Shown here in pieces: positions 1-5,442 of a stretch of DNA of 7,604 bases (within the stretch, counting starts at the first letter, position 1; every line of letters starts with the position of its first letter). The notes under the pieces are model-generated. The model ran no database searches, was not told where the DNA came from, and worked only from the letters and a program-made list of their open reading frames with translations. A program made the position numbers and the translations under genes. The stretch comes from an uncultured Clostridia bacterium. GTDB lineage: Bacteria; Bacillota; Clostridia; Christensenellales; CAG-314. The stretch is taken from contig CAKRAM010000118.1 in assembly GCA_934294965.1 (NCBI GenBank), positions 1 through 7,604 of the forward strand. The letters are read 5' to 3'.

Positions 1-1
1 C

Positions 2-427
2 GTCTATGCAGTGTGGCTGGGCGTGTTTAGTGTTGCCGAACAGTGCGACTCGGTGCAAAAACTTGCCAACCTGCTGAACAAAGTGAACCGATTTTTGTAC
101 GGCGCAATATCCCCCGAGGCAAGCAAAAACGTATCGCTCAATATGGCTTCCAACCTGCTGGGTATAGGCAACGCCGCAACGCCCTCGGCAATTGCGGCTA
201 TAAAGGAGTTGGAAAAAGGCGAAACGCTTTCCCGAAGCGGCGCAATGTTGTTTGTTCTCAATGCCTGCGGCATTCAACTTATGCCTACCACGGTGGTGGG
301 GCTGCGCGCAAGCGTCGGCTCGCAAAACGCTTCGTCGGTGTTGCTGCCCACGTTTATCGTAACGGTAATCACGGCAGTAATCGGAGTTTTGTTTGTGAAC
401 ATAGCCTATGGAAGGGCAAAGAAATGA
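2..427 (+). CDS. spmA: Spore maturation protein A, 3' part (5' end outside window)
   Basis: The reading frame is open at the left edge (first full codon at position 2) and runs to a TGA at 425-427, giving 141 visible residues. B. subtilis SpmA is about 196 residues, so roughly the first 55 are missing. Recognisable family blocks are NMASNLLGIGNAATP near visible residues 46-60, GIQLMPTTVVGLRA near 90-105, and a C-terminal hydrophobic helix. SpmA is an integral membrane protein of the nucleoside-transporter-like Gate fold. With SpmB it is needed for full dehydration and heat resistance of the spore core; the molecular mechanism is not settled. The stop codon overlaps the spmB start (ATGA), so the two are translationally coupled in one operon, as in other spore formers. 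A GTG at position 11 is an internal valine codon, not a start. Identification is confident from family resemblance. Confidence 0.93.
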   Translation, partial: VYAVWLGVFSVAEQCDSVQKLANLLNKVNRFLYGAISPEASKNVSLNMASNLLGIGNAATPSAIAAIKELEKGETLSRSGAMLFVLNACGIQLMPTTVVGLRASVGSQNASSVLLPTFIVTVITAVIGVLFVNIAYGRAKK

Positions 428-927
428 ACTATGTCGTGCCGATAATCATCGTTATCGTGTTTGTGTGGGGATTGGCAAAAAAGGTCAACGTGTACAACGC
501 CTTTATCGGCGGAGCAAAGGGCGCAGTGCCGCTTGCCGCGTCGTTGTTTCCTTTTTTGTTTGCCGTGTTTTTGATGATGAACGCACTATCGAGCAGTGGA
601 GTAGGAAGCGCAATAGTAACGTTTGTTGCGCCGCCGTTCAATCTTTTGGGCATCCCCACCGAACTTTTGCGACTTATGCTCATACGTCCGTTTTCCGGCA
701 GTGGCAGTTTGGCTGTGCTTTCCGACGTGCTTAAGCAATACGGAGCCGATAGTTACGTCGGCAGGGCGGCATCGGTGATTATGGGCAGCAGCGAAACGGT
801 GTTTTACGTGGCGGCGGTGTATTTTGCGCAAACGAAGGTCAAAAACGTCGGCATTGCGGTTGCCATTGCCTTGTTTTGCAACCTGGTCGGAGGCATTGCG
901 GCGTGCCTTTTGTGCAAATCAATGTAG
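424..927 (+). CDS. spmB: Spore maturation protein B
   Basis: This encodes 167 residues, close to the 178 of B. subtilis SpmB. The ATG at 424 overlaps the spmA stop codon, and a GGAAGGG-like ribosome site lies about 8 nt upstream. The frame is open further upstream, but that extension lies antisense-like over spmA and has no family resemblance. Hydrophobic segments lie at residues about 3-16, 33-52, 60-75 and 140-164. Diagnostic blocks are VNVYNAFIGGAKGA (about 22-35), RPFSGSGSLAVLSD (about 90-103) and GRAASVIMGSSETVFYVAAVYF (split by family convention, about 112-133); the SGSG and GSSETxFY motifs are typical of SpmB Gate-domain proteins. It works with SpmA in the spore envelope membranes during late core dehydration. 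No obvious terminator follows, and the next gene lies 315 nt away. Nothing looks truncated or frameshifted. Confidence 0.94.
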   Translation: MNYVVPIIIVIVFVWGLAKKVNVYNAFIGGAKGAVPLAASLFPFLFAVFLMMNALSSSGVGSAIVTFVAPPFNLLGIPTELLRLMLIRPFSGSGSLAVLSDVLKQYGADSYVGRAASVIMGSSETVFYVAAVYFAQTKVKNVGIAVAIALFCNLVGGIAACLLCKSM

Positions 928-1159
928 CCAAAACATAATTGCAAAAATTGAACGCGTATGCGCATAATAAGGGCAAAAATCGTCAAAACAGCAAAGACGT
1001 TCCGCAAAAAAACGGAAAACAGTTGCATTTATCCGAAAATGTGGTTGCATCGTGCAAGTAGACGCGCTTGCTCATGTTACGATACGATTGTTTGTCGGTT
1101 ATGTGATTTTGCAATCGCTAAAAGCAAAAACGGTCAAAATTAGCGTGATTTTGCCAAAT

Positions 1160-1187
1160 TTCGACCAAAAGCAAATGCAAATATAGG
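1160..1187 (+). promoter_or_regulatory. Possible Spo0A box and -10 element for spoIIE
   Basis: TTCGACC at 1160-1166 matches the reverse of the Spo0A consensus (TGNCGAA) at six of seven positions. TATAGG at 1182-1187 could be a -10 element, which would place the box near -31 relative to the predicted start, where Spo0A-activated promoters normally carry it. No good -35 hexamer is present, which is usual for activator-dependent promoters. spoIIE is known to be activated by phosphorylated Spo0A in Bacillus and Clostridia. The match is short, so this is suggestive only. Confidence 0.3.
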
Positions 1188-1231
1188 TTATTCTTTGCGT
1201 GTATCGGCACAGGGTGTCACTTTGTATACAC

Positions 1232-1236
1232 GGAGG
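1232..1236 (+). promoter_or_regulatory. Ribosome binding site fixing the spoIIE start
   Basis: GGAGG sits 6 nt before the GTG at 1243. The frame is open further upstream to a TTG at 1195, but that codon has no Shine-Dalgarno site and would add 16 polar residues not typical of SpoIIE, so GTG 1243 is preferred. Confidence 0.85.
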
Positions 1237-1242
1237 AAAATC

Positions 1243-3516
1243 GTGAGCAAAAAACTTTCGGCAAAAACGGTGTGGTTTTTGGTTGTTTACGTTGCTTTGT
1301 GCGTCACTTCGCAGAATGTGGCGGACGGACTGTTGACTTTCGGTTTGTTTGTGGGCGGTTTGTATTGTGCCAATCCTCTTTTGGTTGCCGTTCCGTATCT
1401 GGTAGGGGCGTTTCTCTACGGCAAAGAGGCGGTAATAAACACGGCGGTGCGTATTGCCGTGATGCTGTTGTTCGTGTTCATTCACAAGTTGTGCAAGCGC
1501 AAAATAGGCAAGTTGTATTTGCTGTTGTATTTGTTGCTTGCCAATGTTTTCTATTTGATTTACGGCTTTACCGACTATTTCAATTTGTTTGACAAAACGT
1601 TGTACGTTGCCTGCGGAATTGCCTTTTCCTACGTTTCGGTGTATGCCTTTCGCGCCGTTTTTGAGCGGGGGCTTAACTACCGACCTGCCTTGGACGAACT
1701 TGTTTGCATTGCGATTTTTGCCGTTGTTTTGAGTTTTTGCATATCCAAAATCACTCTTTGGGGAATGGAAGCAATCTACTTGGTAATTCCGTTTTGCGCG
1801 CTGTTTTGCACGGTGGTTTTCAAGGCGGAAGTTGCGCTTATGGCAAGTGCGCTTGTGGGCTTGGGTAACGTGCTGGCAACGTCGCAATTCGGAGCGTTTG
1901 CTTGCGCCGTCGTTTCGGCTGCCTGCGCCGTTGCGTTTTGCAGGTTAAGTCGGTTTGTGGGGGCATTGTCCGTCGTTGCGGTGGACGTAATTATGTCCTA
2001 TTTTTGGAATTTGCACGGTCGATTTGAAACGTTGGTGTTTGCTCCTACGCTGGTATCGGTGTTGGTGTTTGTCGTTATCCCGGGTTCTGTGTACAAGTAT
2101 CTTGCCGACTATTTTTGCGGCGATGCGCAAAAGTATTTGGGTAAAACCGTCCAAAGCAAACTAGGAACAACGGTATCGCGCAGGCTGTACAGACTTTCGG
2201 ATATTTTTTTATCGATGAAAAACGCGTTTTACTCCATGTCGGCGGGGCATGTGTCTCCGGAGCAAGCGCAAGTGGCAATAGTCAGGCAGTGCGTCGAAAC
2301 GGTGTGCGCCGATTGCGAACGCCGTCAAAAGTGTTGGCGCACCGATTTGGCTCAAACGGAAGGCGCAATGCAAAGTTTGGCAAGCAGTGCGGTTAGGCGG
2401 GGCAAATGCTCCATATTGGACGTTCCTCAAACGCTTTCGGTAAAATGTAACAAAGTATCGTCGCTCATTTCCTACGTAAACACGCAGGCTCGCATATATT
2501 TGGACTACGTGGACAAGGCGGAGCAAGCCGACGGAAGCAAACTTCTTTTGGGCGAACAAATGGGCGGAGTGTCGGATTTGTTGCTCAGTCTTGCTTCGGA
2601 CTGCAAAGGGCGCATAGGCTACGATTCCGACAAGGAAAAAGAACTTGTGGACAGGTTGGTGTTTCACAACGTTATGTGTGTGGGCGCAACGATAATCGCG
2701 CAGAGCGGTGTGCTTGCGATAATCGCAACCGTTTCCCAAAAAGATTTTAACGCCGACGTAATTTGCAAAGTTACAAGCGGCTTGGTAAAGCAAAAAGTTG
2801 TGGTGGACAAACTGGAACAAACGGACAGTGCGGCATGGATTAACGTCGTTATGAAGGTGGACGCAAACTACGATGCGGAGTTCGGCGTGGCATCGGCTGT
2901 TAAGGGTGGCAGCGAGGCTTCCGGCGATACGCACTCGGTGGTGCAAACGGACAACGGCAAGTGCATAGTAACTTTGTGCGACGGAATGGGCAGCGGAAAC
3001 GGCGCGGAAAAGGCATCGGCTACGGCAATCGGGTTGGTGGAAAGTTTCTACCGCGCGGGGTTCGATAACGACGTGATTTTGTCCTGTATAAACAAACTGC
3101 TCTCGGGCGTGGGCAACGAAACGTTTTGTGCCGTGGATATAGTGGCGTTGGATAGATACAACGGTTTGGCGGATTTCATCAAGTTGGGCGCAACGGTGGG
3201 GCTGGTAAAAAGCAAAGGACAGGTGGAACTTATCAGCGGAAGCAGTTTGCCGCTGGGCGTGTTGGAAGAAATGAAACCGTCCATAACCAAAAAAGCATTG
3301 TGCGACGGGGATTTGGTGGTGCTGCTGTCGGACGGGGTTGTGGATTGTTTCGACAGTCCTTCGGCGGTGGCTTCGGCGCTGGCGCAAACCACGCTCACCA
3401 CTCCGCAAAGTATTGCCGAGTACATGCTTGCCCGCGCAAAAAAACTGTGCGGAACTCCCAAAGACGATATGACGGTGCTGTGTTTTAGGTTGGTAAAAAA
3501 GTATTCCGCCGCATAA
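1243..3516 (+). CDS. spoIIE: Stage II sporulation protein E, serine phosphatase
   Basis: This encodes 757 residues, against about 827 in B. subtilis. Residues 1 to about 282 form a multi-pass membrane domain with roughly ten hydrophobic segments. Residues about 283-540 are the linker that in Bacillus contacts FtsZ; it carries a cysteine cluster C350-x4-C355-x2-C358-x5-C364-W of the kind seen in clostridial homologues. Residues about 550-757 are a PP2C phosphatase domain: SGDTHS with D562, CDGMGSG with D580, LLSDGVVD with D697, and KDDMTV with D741/D742. D562 and D580 are 18 apart, as are D610 and D628 of B. subtilis, so the metal-binding acidic residues look intact. SpoIIE dephosphorylates SpoIIAA at the polar septum and so releases sigma-F in the forespore. 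It ends at TAA 3514-3516, inside a short terminator-like hairpin. Placement right after spmAB differs from the Bacillus arrangement. Confidence 0.95.
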   Translation: MSKKLSAKTVWFLVVYVALCVTSQNVADGLLTFGLFVGGLYCANPLLVAVPYLVGAFLYGKEAVINTAVRIAVMLLFVFIHKLCKRKIGKLYLLLYLLLANVFYLIYGFTDYFNLFDKTLYVACGIAFSYVSVYAFRAVFERGLNYRPALDELVCIAIFAVVLSFCISKITLWGMEAIYLVIPFCALFCTVVFKAEVALMASALVGLGNVLATSQFGAFACAVVSAACAVAFCRLSRFVGALSVVAVDVIMSYFWNLHGRFETLVFAPTLVSVLVFVVIPGSVYKYLADYFCGDAQKYLGKTVQSKLGTTVSRRLYRLSDIFLSMKNAFYSMSAGHVSPEQAQVAIVRQCVETVCADCERRQKCWRTDLAQTEGAMQSLASSAVRRGKCSILDVPQTLSVKCNKVSSLISYVNTQARIYLDYVDKAEQADGSKLLLGEQMGGVSDLLLSLASDCKGRIGYDSDKEKELVDRLVFHNVMCVGATIIAQSGVLAIIATVSQKDFNADVICKVTSGLVKQKVVVDKLEQTDSAAWINVVMKVDANYDAEFGVASAVKGGSEASGDTHSVVQTDNGKCIVTLCDGMGSGNGAEKASATAIGLVESFYRAGFDNDVILSCINKLLSGVGNETFCAVDIVALDRYNGLADFIKLGATVGLVKSKGQVELISGSSLPLGVLEEMKPSITKKALCDGDLVVLLSDGVVDCFDSPSAVASALAQTTLTTPQSIAEYMLARAKKLCGTPKDDMTVLCFRLVKKYSAA

Positions 3517-3531
3517 CGGCATGGTTTTTTT
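3506..3531 (+). terminator. Short intrinsic terminator overlapping the spoIIE stop codon
   Basis: GCCG (3508-3511) pairs with CGGC (3517-3520) around the loop CATAA. CC 3506-3507 can add pairs with GG 3523-3524 across a 2-nt bulge. Seven T's follow at 3525-3531. The stem is short, so termination may be partial and the next gene may receive read-through. Confidence 0.5.
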
Positions 3532-3533
3532 AG

Positions 3534-3539
3534 TATAAT
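3534..3539 (+). promoter_or_regulatory. Perfect TATAAT hexamer before the acetyltransferase gene
   Basis: TATAAT lies at 3534-3539 between the T-run and the next ribosome site. There is no acceptable -35 hexamer 16-18 nt upstream and no TGn extension. The expected transcription start (about 3546) would fall inside the GGAG ribosome site and remove part of it. It may therefore be chance in an AT-rich spacer, or give a nearly leaderless transcript. Confidence 0.25.
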
Positions 3540-3544
3540 ACTGC

Positions 3545-3548
3545 GGAG
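3545..3548 (+). promoter_or_regulatory. Ribosome binding site supporting a TTG start
   Basis: GGAG at 3545-3548 stands 7 nt before TTG 3556. No ATG or GTG in the same frame nearby has a better site, and the protein's beta-helix register begins within ten residues of this start. Confidence 0.65.
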
Positions 3549-3555
3549 AAAAACA

Positions 3556-4173
3556 TTGAACGGCATTGTGGAAAGCACCGTTACGGTGGGCAAAAATGTG
3601 GTGATAGAGCCGTTTGCCGTGGTAAAAGGCAACAGCGTGTTGTGCGACGGGTGCGTTGTTGGCAGTTTCAGTTATGTAGAGAACTCGGTTATAGGCAGCG
3701 GAACGGTTGTGCGCGCTTCACGAATAACCGACAGTGTGCTGGGCGATACCTGCACGGTCGGGCCCAATGCGCACCTCAGGCAAAACGCGTTTGTTGCCGA
3801 AGGCTGCAGGGTGGGCAACTTTGTGGAAATCAAAAACAGCACGTTGCACGAGGGCGTCAAAGTCAGCCATTTGGCGTACGTTGGCGATGCGGAAGTGGGC
3901 GCAAAAACCAACGTCGGTTGCGGCGTTATTTTCGTAAACTACGACGGTGTAAAAAAACATCGCAGCAAAGTGGGCAAAAATTGTTTCATCGGCTGCAACA
4001 GTTGCTTGGTCGCCCCTGTAACGGTGGGCGACGGCTGTTTTGTTGCCTGCGGAACAACTGTGGAAAGGGACGTGCCGAACGGCGCATTTTGTATAGGGCG
4101 AAGTCGCATGACGATAAAACTCGACAAGGCAGTCGATTACCTCGGTCATAAAGACGTTGCCGACGAAAAATAA
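3556..4173 (+). CDS. Stand-alone GlmU-type acetyltransferase (left-handed beta-helix domain only)
   Basis: This encodes 205 residues of hexapeptide repeats that align without a gap to the C-terminal half of bifunctional GlmU. Numbering from the TTG, R75, K93, H105, Y108, N119, N128, Y129, K134 and R182 all correspond to E. coli GlmU R333, K351, H363, Y366, N377, N386, Y387, K392 and R440 at one constant offset of 258. H105 is thus the expected catalytic base. The family reaction is acetyl transfer from acetyl-CoA to glucosamine-1-phosphate, giving GlcNAc-1-phosphate for peptidoglycan and wall polymers. The N-terminal uridylyltransferase domain (about 230 residues) is absent: the spoIIE stop lies 39 nt upstream, so this is a genuinely separate gene, not a visible break. 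Positions equal to S405 and A423, near the acetyl-CoA site, are Cys147 and Cys165. The protein has 11 cysteines. Substrate is inferred, not shown. Confidence 0.88.
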   Translation: MNGIVESTVTVGKNVVIEPFAVVKGNSVLCDGCVVGSFSYVENSVIGSGTVVRASRITDSVLGDTCTVGPNAHLRQNAFVAEGCRVGNFVEIKNSTLHEGVKVSHLAYVGDAEVGAKTNVGCGVIFVNYDGVKKHRSKVGKNCFIGCNSCLVAPVTVGDGCFVACGTTVERDVPNGAFCIGRSRMTIKLDKAVDYLGHKDVADEK

Positions 4174-4186
4174 CCTAAATAGCCAT

Positions 4187-4214
4187 GCCGCAAGCAATGT
4201 GTTTGCGGCTTTTT
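4187..4214 (+). terminator. Strong intrinsic terminator
   Basis: GCCGCAAGC (4187-4195) pairs with GTTTGCGGC (4201-4209), giving nine pairs including one G-U around the loop AATGT. Five T's follow at 4210-4214, then GCTTTG. It closes the spm-spoIIE-acetyltransferase block. Confidence 0.9.
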
Positions 4215-4247
4215 GCTTTGGTGCCTCGGAACGTCGTTTTGAAGCGG

Positions 4248-4271
4248 TTTTTCATAATCAATAATGAAAAA
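4248..4271. repeat. 8-bp inverted repeat upstream of the yhhN-like promoter
   Basis: TTTTTCAT (4248-4255) and ATGAAAAA (4264-4271) are perfect complements around AATCAATA. It lies about 30 nt upstream of the -10 element, so it could be an operator; its AT-richness makes chance possible. Confidence 0.35.
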
Positions 4272-4299
4272 GAACGGTATTTCATTTTTCGCTTAATGA

Positions 4300-4308
4300 T
4301 GTTATAAT
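4300..4308 (+). promoter_or_regulatory. Extended -10 promoter for the YhhN-family gene
   Basis: TG (4300-4301), one base, then TATAAT (4303-4308) form a perfect extended -10 element. The -35 region (TTTCAT at 4280-4285, spacer 17) is poor, which an extended -10 tolerates. The predicted start near 4315 leaves a leader of about 48 nt before the ATG at 4363. Confidence 0.65.
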
Positions 4309-4347
4309 GCTATACGAAAGAAAAACGGCAAGTTTAACGGAGTGCCG

Positions 4348-4354
4348 AAAGGAG
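4348..4354 (+). promoter_or_regulatory. Ribosome binding site deciding the YhhN-family start
   Basis: AAAGGAG at 4348-4354 lies 8 nt before ATG 4363. It falls inside the longer frame that would start at GTG 4342, so ATG 4363 is the better start and gives a protein beginning directly with its first membrane helix. Confidence 0.85.
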
Positions 4355-4362
4355 AAACGGCT

Positions 4363-5121
4363 ATGCTAACATACATATTCGTCGCATTGGGCGCATTGAT
4401 GCTTTTGCTCTTTTTGATTGTTCGCAATAAGCATTCCGGAACCAAAGCAATTGTGCTAAAAACGGTAACGTCGTTGTGTTTTGTGGCGTGCGCCCTCATG
4501 GCAATAGCGGAAAACGCCAAACTTGACCTGTTGCCGGCACAACTTCTCGTTGTGTTCGGCTTGGTTGCCGGGTTGTTGGGGGATATCACGCTGGATTTGC
4601 GCATCTATTTTCAATCCAAAGCCGACGTTATGCCGCAATTTAAGACCGATAGCGAAAACATGACGTTTGTTGGCATGAGCAGTTTCGGCATGGGACACGT
4701 TGCCTACATTGCCGCGGCGGTGCTTGTAAGCGGAAACTATAAGGCGCTAATTTGGAGCGGACTTGTTGCCGTTGCGCTTGCGGCGATAACGATGCTTGTC
4801 ACCACAAAAGTGCTTAAAATGCAATTCGGAAAGTTCTTTTTTATTTCGGCAGCGTACGCCTTTTTGCTTGCGTACTTTGCCGCATACTGCTTCTTTACGC
4901 TAAACAGTTCGCCATGTGCCGCTCACACGGCGTGCCTTGTCGTCGGCGCGGTATGTTTTGTGGTTTCCGACCTGATTTTGTCCACGACGTACTTTTCTCA
5001 CTCGGAAAAATACAACAAAAGCGGTGCGCTCAATCCGGAAAGTCGGCTGTTTATCGTCACAAATCACGTAACCTACTACGTTGCGCAGTTTGCAATCGCA
5101 TTGTCGCTGCTGTTTATCTAG
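4363..5121 (+). CDS. YhhN/TMEM86-family membrane protein, probable lysoplasmalogenase
   Basis: This encodes 252 residues, mostly hydrophobic, with about eight membrane segments (roughly 3-20, 29-49, 56-74, 107-123, 127-147, 157-180, 190-207 and 232-251). Family marks are GLLGDITLDLR (70-80, D74 and D78), GMGHVAYI (109-116, H112), VVSDLILSTTYF (200-211, D203) and TYYVAQFAIALSLL (237-250). Characterised members of the TMEM86/YhhN family hydrolyse the vinyl-ether bond of lysoplasmalogens, releasing an aldehyde and a glycerophospho-headgroup. Many anaerobic clostridia contain plasmalogens, which makes this activity sensible here. It is longer than E. coli YhhN (about 208 residues), mainly through a polar loop at about 80-100. 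It is a single-gene unit with its own promoter and a terminator upstream of it. The family assignment is firm; the substrate is inferred. Confidence 0.83.
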   Translation: MLTYIFVALGALMLLLFLIVRNKHSGTKAIVLKTVTSLCFVACALMAIAENAKLDLLPAQLLVVFGLVAGLLGDITLDLRIYFQSKADVMPQFKTDSENMTFVGMSSFGMGHVAYIAAAVLVSGNYKALIWSGLVAVALAAITMLVTTKVLKMQFGKFFFISAAYAFLLAYFAAYCFFTLNSSPCAAHTACLVVGAVCFVVSDLILSTTYFSHSEKYNKSGALNPESRLFIVTNHVTYYVAQFAIALSLLFI

Positions 5122-5179
5122 TCGTTTTGTTTGGCGTAATTTAATGTCCTAGTTAAAAATTTTAATTTCAATTTCCGGC

Positions 5180-5209
5180 GAATGAATTCTGTTTTTACGG
5201 AATTCATTC
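5180..5209. repeat. Perfect 10-bp inverted repeat extending to a 13-bp hairpin
   Basis: GAATGAATTC (5180-5189) and GAATTCATTC (5200-5209) are exact complements. TGT (5190-5192) and ACG (5197-5199) extend the stem by three pairs (one T-G) to a TTTT loop. It stands 58 nt after the YhhN-family stop and is followed by TTATATTATGG, not a clean T-run. It may be the 3' end or a transcript-stabilising structure of that gene; as a terminator it is atypical. Confidence 0.6.
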
Positions 5210-5307
5210 TTATATTATGGAGAAATGCGGTTTGTGGCATAGTAAATGTGTGTAAAAATCCGTTATATATACAAAATATTCAATTGCCGAAAAACGCAGA
5301 TAAACAA

Positions 5308-5416
5308 ATTGCCTCTTTACAACAAAACAAAAGACTTCTTATTAATCTTTAACACAAGATGTCGTCGATTGGAAAGAAGTCTTATTTTTATATGCCAACG
5401 TCTGTAACGAGGCGAT
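5308..5416. repeat. Nested inverted-repeat structure, possible bidirectional terminator or small RNA
   Basis: An outer stem pairs 5308-5320 (ATTGCCTCTTTAC) with 5404-5416 (GTAACGAGGCGAT): 12 of 13 positions pair, with one T-G. An inner stem pairs AAGACTTCTT (5331-5340) perfectly with AAGAAGTCTT (5374-5383). A third small hairpin, ATCTT/AAGAT (5345-5349/5356-5360), lies inside. In the minus direction the inner stem is followed by TTTTGTTTTG, so it can terminate the gene ending at 5443. In the + direction it is followed by ATTTTTAT. The extra outer stem is more than a terminator needs. No flanking target duplication is visible, which argues against a recent miniature transposon. Confidence 0.6.
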
Positions 5417-5442
5417 GATGAAGTAATCCTTATTTTTTTGAT

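Larger units (their letters stand above)
928..1242. other. Gene-free spacer between spmB and spoIIE
   Basis: This is 315 nt of AT-richer DNA. I see no coding region: a 61-codon ORF at 958-1143 has no ribosome site and no resemblance to a protein family. It holds a 10-bp palindrome TATGCGCATA near 957-966, a weak 5-bp dyad TTCCG/CGGAA near 1010-1026, and an imperfect inverted repeat built on CGCTAA/TTAGCG near 1115-1145. None has the T-run of an intrinsic terminator. The 3' end should carry the spoIIE promoter (separate entry). Confidence 0.6.
5122..5442. other. Convergent intergenic region with two large hairpin structures
   Basis: These 321 nt lie between the + strand YhhN-family gene and the minus-strand gene ending at 5443. 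No protein gene is supported; a 12-codon ORF from ATG 5217 is too short to call. It contains a 13-bp hairpin at 5180-5209 and a nested structure at 5308-5416, listed separately. Their position suggests transcript-end structures for both neighbours. Confidence 0.6.

Noticed and set aside
43..423. N-terminal extension of the spmB frame across spmA
   Set aside because: The translation is Arg-rich and unlike SpmB, while ATG 424 with its overlap of the spmA stop gives a protein of normal family length.
958..1143. 61-codon ORF between spmB and spoIIE
   Set aside because: It has no Shine-Dalgarno site, no recognisable family and a composition like AT-rich spacer DNA.
1195..1242. Upstream TTG start for SpoIIE
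   Set aside because: There is no ribosome site before it, whereas GTG 1243 has GGAGG at 6-nt spacing.
1099..1887. Open frame of 262 codons on the minus strand
   Set aside because: It is antisense to the SpoIIE membrane domain, with a Gln/His/Asn-rich composition typical of the complement of a hydrophobic coding region.
2209..3522. Long open frame of 437 codons on the minus strand
   Set aside because: It lies wholly antisense to the well-conserved SpoIIE linker and phosphatase domain, is very rich in His, Arg and Gln as shadow frames are, and has no ribosome site.
4342..4362. Upstream GTG start for the YhhN-family protein
   Set aside because: The AAAGGAG ribosome site lies inside this extension and serves ATG 4363.
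5217..5255. 12-codon ORF starting at ATG 5217
   Set aside because: It is too short to support, has no ribosome site and begins right after a hairpin that probably marks the end of the upstream transcript.
5308..5416. Retron-like msr/msd RNA with closing a1/a2 repeats
   Set aside because: The nested stems recall that layout, but there is no reverse transcriptase gene nearby and no branching-guanosine context can be identified.
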